From contig NZ_AP025480.1 in assembly GCF_024347435.1 (NCBI RefSeq), positions 1,674,001 to 1,738,000 of the forward strand: a stretch of DNA of 64,000 nt, written 5' to 3'. The stretch's first letter is position 1, and every line of letters starts with the position of its first letter. The translations under genes and the position numbers were made by a program. This document shows positions 57,002 to 64,000 of the stretch, piece by piece. The notes beneath the pieces are model-generated. The model saw only the letters and a list, made by a program, of their open reading frames with translations. It was not told the origin of the DNA and did not search any database. This DNA comes from Vibrio cyclitrophicus. Lineage in GTDB: Bacteria > Pseudomonadota > Gammaproteobacteria > Enterobacterales > Vibrionaceae.

Positions 57002-57038
57002 GAGGCAAAGCGCCTCAAGAAAATAAAATTATTTGAGG
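57002..57038 (+). promoter_or_regulatory. Leader with two alternative pairings around the ribosome site
   Basis: GAGGC (57002-57006) can pair with GCCTC (57012-57016), while the overlapping CCTCAA (57013-57018) can pair with TTGAGG (57033-57038), which is the ribosome binding site of the next gene. The two pairings exclude each other. Confidence 0.4.
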
Positions 57039-57046
57039 ATTACATT

Positions 57047-57379
57047 ATGAAACGCATTATTACTCTTGCAGCAACTATTGCATTTACTTCAGCTTCTTTC
57101 GCTTCATCTTCTTGGGTTCAAATTGATCGTGAAGCCGATCTAAATGTGGGTGTTTTTGCCACTCAGAAACAGGCACAAAACGCTGCTGAAGAGTTTGCTT
57201 CTTCACTAAATACAATGAGCCATCAAGAGCTAAAAGCAACGTTACCAACGAATCAACATCACTTTGTACGTAACGTACACCTAGGTGAATCAAATGTATC
57301 AGTTGAACAAATCGAAAGTGGTAAATATCAAGCAAACCTACAGCAAGACTACGCATTCACTGCGTTTGACCGTGACTAA
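57047..57379 (+). CDS. Small exported protein, resembles DUF3316
   Basis: 110 residues with a clear signal peptide (MKRIITLAATIAFTSASFAS). The mature part of about 90 residues is polar (QKQAQNAAEEFASSLNTMSH) and ends in a short strand-rich piece. I recall Vibrio periplasmic proteins of this kind as DUF3316, without known role. TTGAGGAT precedes the ATG. A perfect CRP site upstream suggests catabolite control. Confidence 0.75.
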   Translation: MKRIITLAATIAFTSASFASSSWVQIDREADLNVGVFATQKQAQNAAEEFASSLNTMSHQELKATLPTNQHHFVRNVHLGESNVSVEQIESGKYQANLQQDYAFTAFDRD

Positions 57380-57382
57380 TCT

Positions 57383-57730
57383 AGAAACCCAAACGCATAG
57401 ATGAAGCAACAGACGCCGTGGATAACGCCGTAAGCAAAGCGAAGTCATTATATAAAGCGGGCCTAGTCGATTATTTGCCTTTGTTCGACGCACAAAGCAA
57501 CAAAAGTGATACGAGAGCGCCAAGTGGCCGAAAAGCTTCAAATAATCAACACCACGATTGCGGTATATAAAGCGTTAGGTGGAGATTGGCAAGTTGCTAG
57601 TGAAATACAAAGTGTCGAATTAGCTTCTGCAAACTAGAGAAGCTATACGCGACTCTTCAAACCAATGCTCTCAATAAAAAATACCGCTGACTCGATCAGC
57701 GGTATTTTTGTCATTATATAAAACTCAACT
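57383..57730 (+). pseudogene. Degraded copy of the 3' end of the RND outer membrane factor gene
   Basis: This stretch aligns by eye with about 45683-46034 over its whole length, including the last ~85 codons, the stop and the terminator. For example both have ATAGATGAAGCAACAG, CGGTATATAAAGCGTTAGG and GAATTAGCTTCTGCAAACTA. Several substitutions and small indels break the frame (around 57500-57540). The match stops at about 57730. A partial duplication left behind, presumably by recombination; non-functional as protein, though the terminator hairpin is kept. Confidence 0.88.
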
Positions 57731-57940
57731 GTCTGGATGTCGCTTAGCCCATTCTTTCAAGGCATCACCCATTGTCAACCCAGTCGCACTTTTCATCCAA
57801 AGTATAAAATCACGGTTGAATTTAAACTGCTCACCAAATTGGGATTTGAAATATCGGCGAACATTCTGAGTCGTTTTGTAGCTATCTGTAATAACGGTAC
57901 TGTCGTCAATTTTATTCTTATGCCAATCAACCTTTTCCAT
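57725..57940 (-). CDS. Small DUF6434-like protein
   Basis: 71 residues from ATG 57940 with GAGG upstream; the frame is open to 58033 but overlaps the YnfA gene. Single domain with VDWHKNKIDDSTVITDSYKT, TQNVRRYFKSQFG, and FILWMKSATGLTMGDALKEW, which I recognise as the DUF6434 type. No function known. Its last codons lie in the edge of the duplicated efflux-gene fragment, so the C-terminus may have been set by that junction. Confidence 0.75.
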   Translation of the reverse strand: MEKVDWHKNKIDDSTVITDSYKTTQNVRRYFKSQFGEQFKFNRDFILWMKSATGLTMGDALKEWAKRHPDS

Positions 57941-57974
57941 GGCTTTAACCTCTTCTATTCGCTCAATACATGAA

Positions 57975-58307
57975 TCACGCGTTTCGAGGACCAAACATGA
58001 TAATCGCCATACCAAGTAGAGCGATTGAACCACCTACCATATCCCACGTTGTCGGTTTTTCACCATCAACCAACCACAGCCATATCAATGCAACCGAGAT
58101 ATACACACCGCCATATGCCGCATAAACCCGACCTGTCGCTGTCGGATGTAGAGTGAGTAACCAAGCAAACGCAGCAAGACTAATTGCAGCCGGAATTAAA
58201 AGCAGAATACTCTTATCTTGCCTAAGCCAAAGGTAAGGTAAATAACAGCCGACGATTTCCGCTATCGCAGTTAATACAAAAAGACCTACTGTTTTAAATT
58301 CAATCAC
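57975..58307 (-). CDS. YnfA/UPF0060 family small membrane protein
   Basis: 110 residues, four membrane segments. Family hallmarks are the start of helix 1 [36 protein letters not shown] and the last helix [17 protein letters not shown]. Distant relative of small multidrug (EmrE-like) transporters; efflux has been proposed for YnfA in enterics. Common as a mobile cassette gene in Vibrio. Confidence 0.9.
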   Translation of the reverse strand: MIEFKTVGLFVLTAIAEIVGCYLPYLWLRQDKSILLLIPAAISLAAFAWLLTLHPTATGRVYAAYGGVYISVALIWLWLVDGEKPTTWDMVGGSIALLGMAIIMFGPRNA

Positions 58308-58396
58308 AAAATACCTTATCGGCTAACCAATCAAGCTAGCAGAAATATAGAGCCACCTTAGGATCGAGGCTCAAAATAAAAACTAGATATTGAAAG

Positions 58397-58678
58397 CTAG
58401 AGAACAGTTACGCCTTCAACTTCAATCACTGAGTTAACATTAGCGCGTTCGATTACCTTGAGTAAGGTTGTTTGAATGAGCTCATTATCTCTAATTTCAG
58501 TTTCACAAGAAAAACGCTCTTCTTGAACACTGTCTCCCTCGCCCATTACAAATTGGACGGCTACTTGAGTTGCAACCTCTTTTGTTGGGCCAAAGTACGC
58601 TAACGTAATTTTAGGGTAGCCGTTGTCGCCTTTCTTAACCTGTTTAGCGATCCGTTTCTTCGCTTTATCTAAATTCAT
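58397..58678 (-). CDS. Hypothetical cassette-type protein
   Basis: 93 residues, basic N-terminus (MNLDKAKKRIAKQVKKGDNG) and an alternating strand pattern after it (ITLAYFGPT, VAVQFVMGEG, VIEVEGVTVL). No signal peptide or membrane segment. I do not recognise the family beyond its likeness to small proteins seen in Vibrio cassette arrays. Confidence 0.7.
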   Translation of the reverse strand: MNLDKAKKRIAKQVKKGDNGYPKITLAYFGPTKEVATQVAVQFVMGEGDSVQEERFSCETEIRDNELIQTTLLKVIERANVNSVIEVEGVTVL

Positions 58679-58713
58679 ACCACTTCCTTTTTAAGCTGAA
58701 ACTCAAGATGACA

Positions 58714-58729
58714 CTAACGTCTTGTTATG
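58714..58729 (-). repeat. Collapsed attC remnant
   Basis: CTAACGTCTTGTTATG contains, on minus, CATAACAAG directly joined to ACGTTAG, that is both outer boxes of an attC site with the middle lost. Confidence 0.4.
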
Positions 58730-58740
58730 TCGATGCTTCA

Positions 58741-59073
58741 CTATAAAGTATTACCACAATCGCCACATGATTTTGTGGCCGAGAATCCGCTTTTTCTTGT
58801 GTTAGCTTTTCCACATGAACTACAAAATTTTACAGAGTGGACATTGTAAATAGAAACTAAAGTGACCAATGGAACCCAGACCAACAATTTTGCTCCTCCA
58901 CCGCCCGATAAATAAATATATCCAATTAAGAAAATACCAAAAGTAACATTCTGGAAAGTCCACAACGCTTGTTTGAACTTAGCGTTTTTGATGACAAAAA
59001 ATGTAAAAAATCCAATAACGCTACTGATAAGCCCATAAGCAATAAACCCTATAAAGATTTCTTGTTGACTCAT
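58741..59073 (-). CDS. Small membrane protein with C-terminal zinc ribbon
   Basis: 110 residues from ATG 59073. Three hydrophobic segments (IFIGFIAYGLISSVIGFFTF, VTFGIFLIGYIYL, LLVWVPLVTLVSIYNV) are followed by a ribbon with CSSCGK and CGDCG. The family is not recognised; a cytoplasmic metal-binding tail on a membrane anchor is what can be seen. Confidence 0.7.
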   Translation of the reverse strand: MSQQEIFIGFIAYGLISSVIGFFTFFVIKNAKFKQALWTFQNVTFGIFLIGYIYLSGGGGAKLLVWVPLVTLVSIYNVHSVKFCSSCGKANTRKSGFSATKSCGDCGNTL

Positions 59074-59249
59074 AAACTGTCCTTGTTCATATACCACTTT
59101 ACGGTCCGAGCAACGCCACTAACCTAAACCATAAGACGTTAAACACTAACCTAGCATTAAACGAGAAGTGCCAAGCCTTGTAAATCAGTTGCAAGCGTAC
59201 TTTTCAAATTCGAATCACATTCAGTTAAGCACATGACAGCGCGTGAGAA

Positions 59250-59654
59250 TTATGCGCCAAGAAGCGGTAGATGTTTACGTTGCTGATAAGTTAAGGCGAG
59301 CTCTAAGCACTGCTTAATAGGCGCCTTTGGAAGTGGTTCAGTTAGGTTCAAGATGATTGACCGATTACCTTGAAATGCCAACGTACCATCGTGTAACTCT
59401 CTGAATGTGTCGACTAGCTTTGTTTGACAGTTAAAAAACAAGAAATAGTTGTTTGGCGATTTCAATTTCCAGTCGATTCGAATTGGGCTGCCTGTCTTAA
59501 CGCTGTAACTCGGCTCACCCCATTTCAGAGACTCTTCGACGTCACCTAAACCCAAATCAGAGGAAAGCTCAAAGATTAATGAACGTAACTCTTCAAGCCG
59601 GCCCCGAACATCATCAGGATACTCGTCGAAATGTGTTTTGATTGCTTTGTCCAT
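59250..59654 (-). CDS. DUF1801 family protein
   Basis: 134 residues. The DUF1801 pattern is seen in EESLKWGEPSYSVKTGSPIRI and YFLFFNCQTKLVDTFREL, a YdhG-like alpha/beta fold of unknown role. A frequent passenger in integron cassettes. Its start has GGAGGTTCAATG, with a strong ribosome site. Confidence 0.85.
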   Translation of the reverse strand: MDKAIKTHFDEYPDDVRGRLEELRSLIFELSSDLGLGDVEESLKWGEPSYSVKTGSPIRIDWKLKSPNNYFLFFNCQTKLVDTFRELHDGTLAFQGNRSIILNLTEPLPKAPIKQCLELALTYQQRKHLPLLGA

Positions 59655-59821
59655 TGAACCTCCGATTCACTTGTTGCGATATAAAGGCGCTGCTAACTCA
59701 AACGATGCTTGGCTATATAGCTGCTAAGTGTCCTGTTGAACCCAAACCACATTTTCAAGAAGCAGCGCTCCTATATACTCGAAGAAATACTCTAGATCAG
59801 ACCGACTTGCTTCCACTATTC

Positions 59822-60019
59822 TCACGCAGTCTCCTTTTTGCGCATGATTATTTCTTTTAGAACGGTACCAATACTGCTAACTACAAACGTAAAAGCAGAC
59901 ACCACAATTGGCCCATAAAAATCAAACGCACCGTCTGTCATAAAAAAGTACTGATAGATCGCAAAACCAGATCCAATACTTACAGCTAACTGCATATTTC
60001 TGAATATTCGTTGTTTCAT
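59822..60019 (-). CDS. Small two-helix membrane protein
   Basis: 65 residues from ATG 60019, with GGGATCAAC upstream; the frame continues to 60103, which is attC-like DNA. Two hydrophobic segments (about 9-27 and 35-55) with a basic C-terminus KEIIMRKKETA. No family recognised. Confidence 0.65.
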   Translation of the reverse strand: MKQRIFRNMQLAVSIGSGFAIYQYFFMTDGAFDFYGPIVVSAFTFVVSSIGTVLKEIIMRKKETA

Positions 60020-60024
60020 GTTGA

Positions 60025-60133
60025 TCCCTTGGTTTCTTTGTCGTGACCATCGTTCAACTGTTGTACTTAGACCTGGTGCATCAATGGCTCTATGCTTATT
60101 CAAGAGACAGTTCTACTTAAGTGTTTGTTACGC
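60025..60133 (-). repeat. attC-like sequence, degenerate
   Basis: On minus it begins GCGTAACAAACACTT, like the start of Vibrio cassette repeats, and contains the stop codon of the acetyltransferase gene at 60128. The far box is not clear. Confidence 0.45.
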
Positions 60134-60565
60134 TTGCAGCTCCATCAAGTATTCATCATCCGCTTTTTTCACAATCACAAAACCCATCTGCAAATACAAC
60201 TGTTGAGCTGGATTGGTTTTAATGACACTTAAGCCTATTTTAGAGCTCGTTATTGCAGCTTTCTCGATCAATCCATTAATCAACGTCCTACCAATCTTTA
60301 AACCTTGGTATTCGGGATCAATTTGAATTTGCACCAAATGCCAGTAGTTAAGATCTTTATTGTAGGTAGCCTTGAATAATCCAATGGGTTCATTGTCCAA
60401 CTCAACGATTTTCGCATGCGCAAATTCATAGCGTATTCGCTTTTCATGCTCTTCGTTAGTTGTTGATATACCAACATCTTCCAAATATTGGTTCATCGTT
60501 TTATCGCGCAGTGAAAGTAAAAAAGGAATATCTTTTTCACTTGCCTGTCTGAGGGAAATATCCAT
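60128..60565 (-). CDS. GNAT family N-acetyltransferase
   Basis: 145 residues. Acetyl-CoA motif A is IDPEYQGLKIGRTLINGLIE at about 92-111 (Q/RxxGxG/A variant LKIGR), then the NPAQQLYLQMGF motif B. Substrate unknown. The stop codon TAA is part of an attC-like sequence, which marks it as a cassette gene. Confidence 0.88.
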   Translation of the reverse strand: MDISLRQASEKDIPFLLSLRDKTMNQYLEDVGISTTNEEHEKRIRYEFAHAKIVELDNEPIGLFKATYNKDLNYWHLVQIQIDPEYQGLKIGRTLINGLIEKAAITSSKIGLSVIKTNPAQQLYLQMGFVIVKKADDEYLMELQA

Positions 60566-60589
60566 TCCTACTCCGTAAGCCTAATAGCT

Positions 60590-60713
60590 GCATAACACGT
60601 TCTCTGCTATGCGATTAAGTCCAAACTTACCACTCAACGCGGTAAACCAAAAGTAGCCTAGAGTGGCGAAGGTCGCAAATTGGGTGGGTGTGCTATCTCG
60701 AGAATGTTAAGTG
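60590..60713 (-). repeat. attC recombination site
   Basis: On minus the outer boxes CTTAACATTCTC (60713 side) and GAGAACGTGTTATGC (60604 to 60590 side) are complementary apart from two bases. An inner CGCGTTGAG matches Vibrio repeat inner boxes. About 124 bp. The stop of the gene at 60707 lies in the outer box. Confidence 0.65.
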
Positions 60714-61171
60714 ACTATTTTCTTTGACATATTGTAGCCAGAAATAGCAAAGCCAATTTTTTGATACAGCTTTAACGCTCTCTGATTTTGGTAAGCGACT
60801 CTCAGCTTTATCTGTTCAATACCAACCGATTTCAATTGCGATTCAAGAACAGAGATTGCCAATTTTCCGTAACCATTATTACGGAAGTTTGGAAAAATAA
60901 AGAAGTCATAAATAAACGTGGATTTGTCAGCTGCATTAATTGAATGCCACAAATAACCAACCAATTCTGAACCCGATTCAACGCACAACAACGCATGATC
61001 GTTAGTTTCTAAACCATTTGGAAAACTACGAAGAAGATCCTGATTAGCCAATTCAATCGCCCTATCCAATGAATGACCATAGTTTTCAACAATTTCACGA
61101 CTGTAATCATCAATAAAATAATCACAATAAGCTGGATATTCACTTGAGGTCATTGGTCTGAGCTTAATCAT
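60707..61171 (-). CDS. GNAT family N-acetyltransferase
   Basis: 154 residues. Motif A is FFIFPNFRNNGYGKLAISVL at about 93-112 (RNNGYG binds acetyl-CoA), and motif B NQRALKLYQKIGFAISGY. The start MIKLRPMTSSEYPAY is typical. Substrate unknown. Stop codon inside attC, and another attC upstream, so a complete cassette. Confidence 0.9.
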   Translation of the reverse strand: MIKLRPMTSSEYPAYCDYFIDDYSREIVENYGHSLDRAIELANQDLLRSFPNGLETNDHALLCVESGSELVGYLWHSINAADKSTFIYDFFIFPNFRNNGYGKLAISVLESQLKSVGIEQIKLRVAYQNQRALKLYQKIGFAISGYNMSKKIVT

Positions 61172-61206
61172 GTCTAATCCTTTAAAACGATGAACTTAGA
61201 AAACGA

Positions 61207-61310
61207 TATAACGCCTTGTTTTGAAATTCAATGTGAGTTCTGAACAAATTTGGAATTTAAAATACCACGTGTTGGCTGTCTGCTTGGATTGATCAAATGG
61301 CTTGTTAGCA
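61207..61310 (-). repeat. attC recombination site
   Basis: On minus it reads TGCTAACAAGCC at one end (61310 side) and AAGGCGTTATATC at the other (61207 side), with inner GCCAACACGTGG, close to the inner box of Vibrio cholerae repeats as I recall. About 104 bp. Contains the stop codon of the gene at 61305. Confidence 0.72.
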
Positions 61311-61835
61311 TCGCGTTTTAGCATAAATCATCGTGCTATCGATCTCACCTGACGGCAGTCGCCTAGAGTTAATTAGTGTTGCTTCAGCCTCATAACCACA
61401 ACGCTTTGCAACAGCCTGACTCTTAAGGTTTGACGCTGCCATTCTAATTTCTAATCGTAGTGCTAATAAGTCATGAAAAGCGTATTGTTCAACCAAACCA
61501 ACAGCTTCAGTTATGTAGCCAAAACCAGTTTTTGAAGTTTGTAACCAATAGCCAATTTCAAAATATGGTACGGATTTATCTCTGACAATAAAACCTACAA
61601 CGCCGATAAACAACCCTGTTTTCTTTTCAATGATATTAAACCAAAATTCACCAGTACAGCTGGCAAAATTCACCATTGCTCCTTTAGTGTTATCTTCTAA
61701 AGTTTGTTTAGATAATAAGCCTGAAACCCAAGGCAAAAACTGGGAGAGATCTTGCTTACATTCCTCAATGACTTCATACATAGCATCGATATAATTTAAG
61801 GAAGGAGGTTCCAATTTTAATCTTTCACTTTCCAT
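61305..61835 (-). CDS. GNAT acetyltransferase, RimJ/RimL type
   Basis: 176 residues. ERLKLEPPSLNYIDAMYEVI at the start, VVGFIVRDKSVPYFEIGYWL in the middle and FGYITEAVGLVEQYAF with LRLEIRMAASNLKSQAVAKR at the acetyl-CoA site match the ribosomal-protein acetyltransferase group, which also includes many detoxifying enzymes. Cassette gene by its attC-embedded stop. Confidence 0.9.
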   Translation of the reverse strand: MESERLKLEPPSLNYIDAMYEVIEECKQDLSQFLPWVSGLLSKQTLEDNTKGAMVNFASCTGEFWFNIIEKKTGLFIGVVGFIVRDKSVPYFEIGYWLQTSKTGFGYITEAVGLVEQYAFHDLLALRLEIRMAASNLKSQAVAKRCGYEAEATLINSRRLPSGEIDSTMIYAKTRC

Positions 61836-61879
61836 CTAAACTCCGATGTTAACAAGTGCTTATAAACCGTTTGTCAGTA

Positions 61880-62236
61880 CTAAAATTCATCACATGTAGC
61901 ACGCTCTTCATATTCAGGGAAATCAATTTCAATGGAACCGTTATCATTGAGGACAAACAGTACCCTTCCATGCTCGATACCAGCGTCATTCATGTCAGAG
62001 CAACCACGATAGACTTCCCAATCGTATGAATAGTCGAGTTGATATTGATTGGAACTCACGTAAGAAATCTTTACAACTTCAATACCATTAACATTGTGAG
62101 CCATATGATCTATGTGAGACAGATCTGGAACTAGTTTCTGTTCAAAGTTACTTTTGTTTTTGGATAAAAACCTAGCCAACTCTTCACACAAATGAGTGCC
62201 ATTAACTAAGGGTTGATATGAACTAGAAAAAAACAT
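61880..62236 (-). CDS. Hypothetical cassette-type protein
   Basis: 118 residues from ATG 62236 with AGGAG 8 bases upstream; the frame is open to 62296 but that adds a hydrophobic stretch without a ribosome site. Two cysteines (HLCEEL, RGCSDM) and a strand-rich C-terminal half (YQLDYSYDWEVYRG, GRVLFVLNDNGSIEIDF). Family not recognised. Confidence 0.7.
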   Translation of the reverse strand: MFFSSSYQPLVNGTHLCEELARFLSKNKSNFEQKLVPDLSHIDHMAHNVNGIEVVKISYVSSNQYQLDYSYDWEVYRGCSDMNDAGIEHGRVLFVLNDNGSIEIDFPEYEERATCDEF

Positions 62237-62322
62237 TTTCAATACTCCTAAACCTACCATTGTAAACACAAAACCCAACGTATCGTAAAATACCAAGCAT
62301 TGACGTTCTGCTTTACTACTTG

Positions 62323-62832
62323 TTATGTGAATTCTCGGTTGAAACGCCGAACTTTAGTACGTATGTTTTTCATAGGTGATGACGTATTAAACTGAATCAT
62401 GCGCCCCAAAGTCCATTGTTCATACCACGCAACACCATACAAATCATGGTCACTTAAGCTTGAAATGAGTAAAAGTATCTCGTTAACCGTCGACTCAAGT
62501 TCAATGAGTAAATCATCGTATTTCCAATCACGATACTCCTCGTGGAAGCTTTCGGCGAGTGGGCCTAATTGGTTCCATTTGTAACCAGTTTCCGGGAAAT
62601 CTACCTGTTGATGCTGAGATCTTTGGTGATGCCATTTAAGAACGAGCTTACCCCAACCAATCAAGTAAGCCACTGTATCACTAACGCTAATGGTTGTACC
62701 TTTGACGTTCCCCTCTACTCCAAATGTACGAACTTTCCTTTCTGGAGTTGAACGATAATCAGCCATGAGTTTAGAAAATATCGAGTTTATAGTTAGCTCT
62801 AATTCATCCTTATTTCTTGGTACAGAAGACAT
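62323..62832 (-). CDS. ClbS/DfsB family four-helix bundle protein
   Basis: 169 residues from ATG 62832. SVPRNKDELELTINSIFSKL, VSDTVAYLIGWGKLVLKWHH and QWTLGRMIQFNTSSPMKN are typical of the DfsB/ClbS group in the DinB superfamily. ClbS protects colibactin makers by acting on the toxin's cyclopropane; here only a detoxifying role can be guessed. Cassette-like: the stop codon lies in CATAACAAG and the 5' side has the complementary TTATGTGAAT. Confidence 0.82.
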   Translation of the reverse strand: MSSVPRNKDELELTINSIFSKLMADYRSTPERKVRTFGVEGNVKGTTISVSDTVAYLIGWGKLVLKWHHQRSQHQQVDFPETGYKWNQLGPLAESFHEEYRDWKYDDLLIELESTVNEILLLISSLSDHDLYGVAWYEQWTLGRMIQFNTSSPMKNIRTKVRRFNREFT

Positions 62833-62858
62833 TTTAACCTCCATTCACATAACGAATG

Positions 62859-64000
62859 ACATGGATTCGCCCTACAGGAGTGGATCTGCCACACTTATGT
62901 GGTACTTAAATGCATCGGAGGCACCATGTCTGATTATTCTTATTTCTGCGGTATCGACCTAGCCAAAAACCACTTTAGTCTTCATGCCGTAGACCAAAAT
63001 GGTAAGGTCATATTTCATAAGTCAGTAACCCGCTCTAAACTACTGACTACAATAGCAAATATGCCACTCATGCGTATAGGCGTTGAAGCGTGTGGTGGTG
63101 CACATTATTGGGCAAGAACACTCAATAAACTGGGTCATGACGCCCGCATTATGGCCGTTAAATACGTGGTTCCTTATCGAACTAAAGGGAAGAACGACCT
63201 TAATGATGCAGTAGCTATCTGCGAAGCTGTTCAGCGACCATCCACTCGCTTTGTGCCCGTAAAATCACCAGAGCAACAAGCCATCCTATCGGTACATAGA
63301 ATGAGAGAGCATTGGGTTCGTGAACGCACCGCGCTTATGAATCGCATGCGCGCCCTACTTTCTGAGTTCGGGTTGATCATTCCCGTTGGTCGCTCTTCAT
63401 TGATGAAACAGATTCCCTTAATGCTCGAAGATGCAGAAAATGAACGGCCACATCTCGCTAGAACAGTAATAGCCGATGCTTATCACCACCTTGGTGAATT
63501 GAATCAACGTATCGCCGATACTGAACAAGTCTTTGATTCTTTTGCTAAGGTCAGCACTAATGTTCAACGAGTGATGAAGGTTCGAGGCATTGGTCCTCAA
63601 ACCGCTACTGCGATACTCGCTTCGATAGGCAATGGCTCTCAATTTGATAAAAGCCGTGATTTCTCTGCTTGGCTAGGACTCGTACCAAAGCAATATTCCA
63701 CAGGAGGAAAACCTCGCTTAGGCCGAATAACCAAACACGGTGATAAATACTTACGAACACTATTAGTTCATGGCGCAAGGACCGTGATTGCCAACCTTGG
63801 CGACAAGCAAGATAAATTAAGTCAGTGGTGTCGCGGCGTTCTAGAACGAAGAGGAATGAACCGAGCAATAGTGGCACTGGCCGCGAAGAACGCACGAATT
63901 ATATGGTCACTTTTACACAATCAAACAGAATATGAAAACTATGCTGCTTAAGTAAAAATCGAAGCAGCATAAAGAGTTAAACCCACCGGGTCATTGCAGA
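62859..64000 (+). mobile_element. IS110-family element, right end outside window
   Basis: A transposase gene with about 65 bases of non-coding DNA before it and at least 49 after it. The left edge lies near ATGGATTCGCCC, directly beside the cassette boundary sequence CATAACGAATG (62849-62859). IS110-type elements lack long terminal repeats and direct duplications, so exact limits cannot be set here. Confidence 0.6.
62926..63951 (+). CDS. IS110-family transposase
   Basis: 341 residues from ATG 62926 with GGAGG 5 bases upstream. N-terminal RuvC-like DEDD domain (FCGIDLAKNHFSLHAV; IGVEACGGAHYWA; KNDLNDAVAIC) and C-terminal Tnp domain with MKVRGIGPQTATAILASIG and the serine-containing QYSTGGKPRLGRITKHGDKY. 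Intact. Members of this family use a structured bridge RNA from the element's non-coding end to choose target and donor. Confidence 0.93.
   Translation: MSDYSYFCGIDLAKNHFSLHAVDQNGKVIFHKSVTRSKLLTTIANMPLMRIGVEACGGAHYWARTLNKLGHDARIMAVKYVVPYRTKGKNDLNDAVAICEAVQRPSTRFVPVKSPEQQAILSVHRMREHWVRERTALMNRMRALLSEFGLIIPVGRSSLMKQIPLMLEDAENERPHLARTVIADAYHHLGELNQRIADTEQVFDSFAKVSTNVQRVMKVRGIGPQTATAILASIGNGSQFDKSRDFSAWLGLVPKQYSTGGKPRLGRITKHGDKYLRTLLVHGARTVIANLGDKQDKLSQWCRGVLERRGMNRAIVALAAKNARIIWSLLHNQTEYENYAA

Larger units (their letters stand above)
56488..57046. other. Region between the IS and the DUF3316-like gene
   Basis: 559 bp with no convincing gene. It holds a hairpin with T-run at 56651, a possible promoter at 56523-56551, a TTCACG hexamer repeat at 56698 and a CRP-type site at 56955. 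Confidence 0.6.

Noticed and set aside
57338..57541. Minus frame across the DUF3316-like gene end and efflux-gene fragment
   Set aside because: The same antisense frame exists at 45611-45796 opposite the parent gene, so it is a shadow copied with it.
61835..61880. Possible attC between two cassette genes
   Set aside because: Only CTTGTTAAC resembles a box and the gap is 44 bp, too short for a full site; left uncalled.

Overview
The window looks like Vibrio chromosomal DNA, probably chromosome 1 and perhaps the Splendidus clade. The evidence is gene content and order that I recognise from Vibrio: tungstate transporter with molybdopterin genes, nagK, a DTW-domain protein, nlpC, riboflavin synthase divergent from norM, and an exported ATP-dependent DNA ligase. 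Two small Vibrio-type families (resembling DUF2960 and DUF3802) add to this. No rRNA, tRNA or CRISPR array was seen.

Positions 1-18652 are mostly core genes. A sigma54-type two-component pair (1-1816, minus) is divergent from tupABC-mobA-mobB/moeA (2119-6951), with a -24/-12 sigma54 motif in front of tupA. Then come a small conserved gene, nagK, DTW protein, a fatty acid hydroxylase-like protein, a chemoreceptor, nlpC, a fructosamine kinase gene broken by one base in a C-run, riboflavin synthase, norM and the ligase.

Positions 18817-39126 hold a biofilm polysaccharide locus of the syp type: sypA-D, a glycine betaine-type ABC transporter, a free-standing Hpt protein, sypG, a glycosyltransferase, then sypL-R. 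Compared with the 18-gene Vibrio fischeri order, sypE and the kinase part of sypF are missing, and only one glycosyltransferase sits in the sypH-K interval. Four promoters (before sypA, sypL, sypM and sypP) each pair a TTCTCA-N3-TGAGAA-like dyad with a sigma54 -24/-12 motif 57-80 bp downstream. This suggests one SypG regulon fed through a single Hpt protein.

Positions 39199-53213 carry two RND efflux systems: a LysR-MFP-RND-outer membrane factor set on plus, and an MFP-RND operon on minus between two paralogous LysR genes. A membrane protein gene with an in-frame TGA (53263-53877) and a porin follow.

From 55031 the window is accessory DNA. An IS4-like element is inserted in the loop of the porin terminator with a 10-bp target duplication. 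A hexamer repeat and a CRP-controlled small exported protein come next, then a 350-bp degraded copy of the 3' end of the outer membrane factor gene. Ten small minus-strand genes (GNAT acetyltransferases, YnfA, DUF1801, ClbS-like and others) follow, separated by attC-like sequences that often contain the stop codons. This resembles an integron cassette array. An IS110-family transposase at the right edge abuts a cassette boundary.
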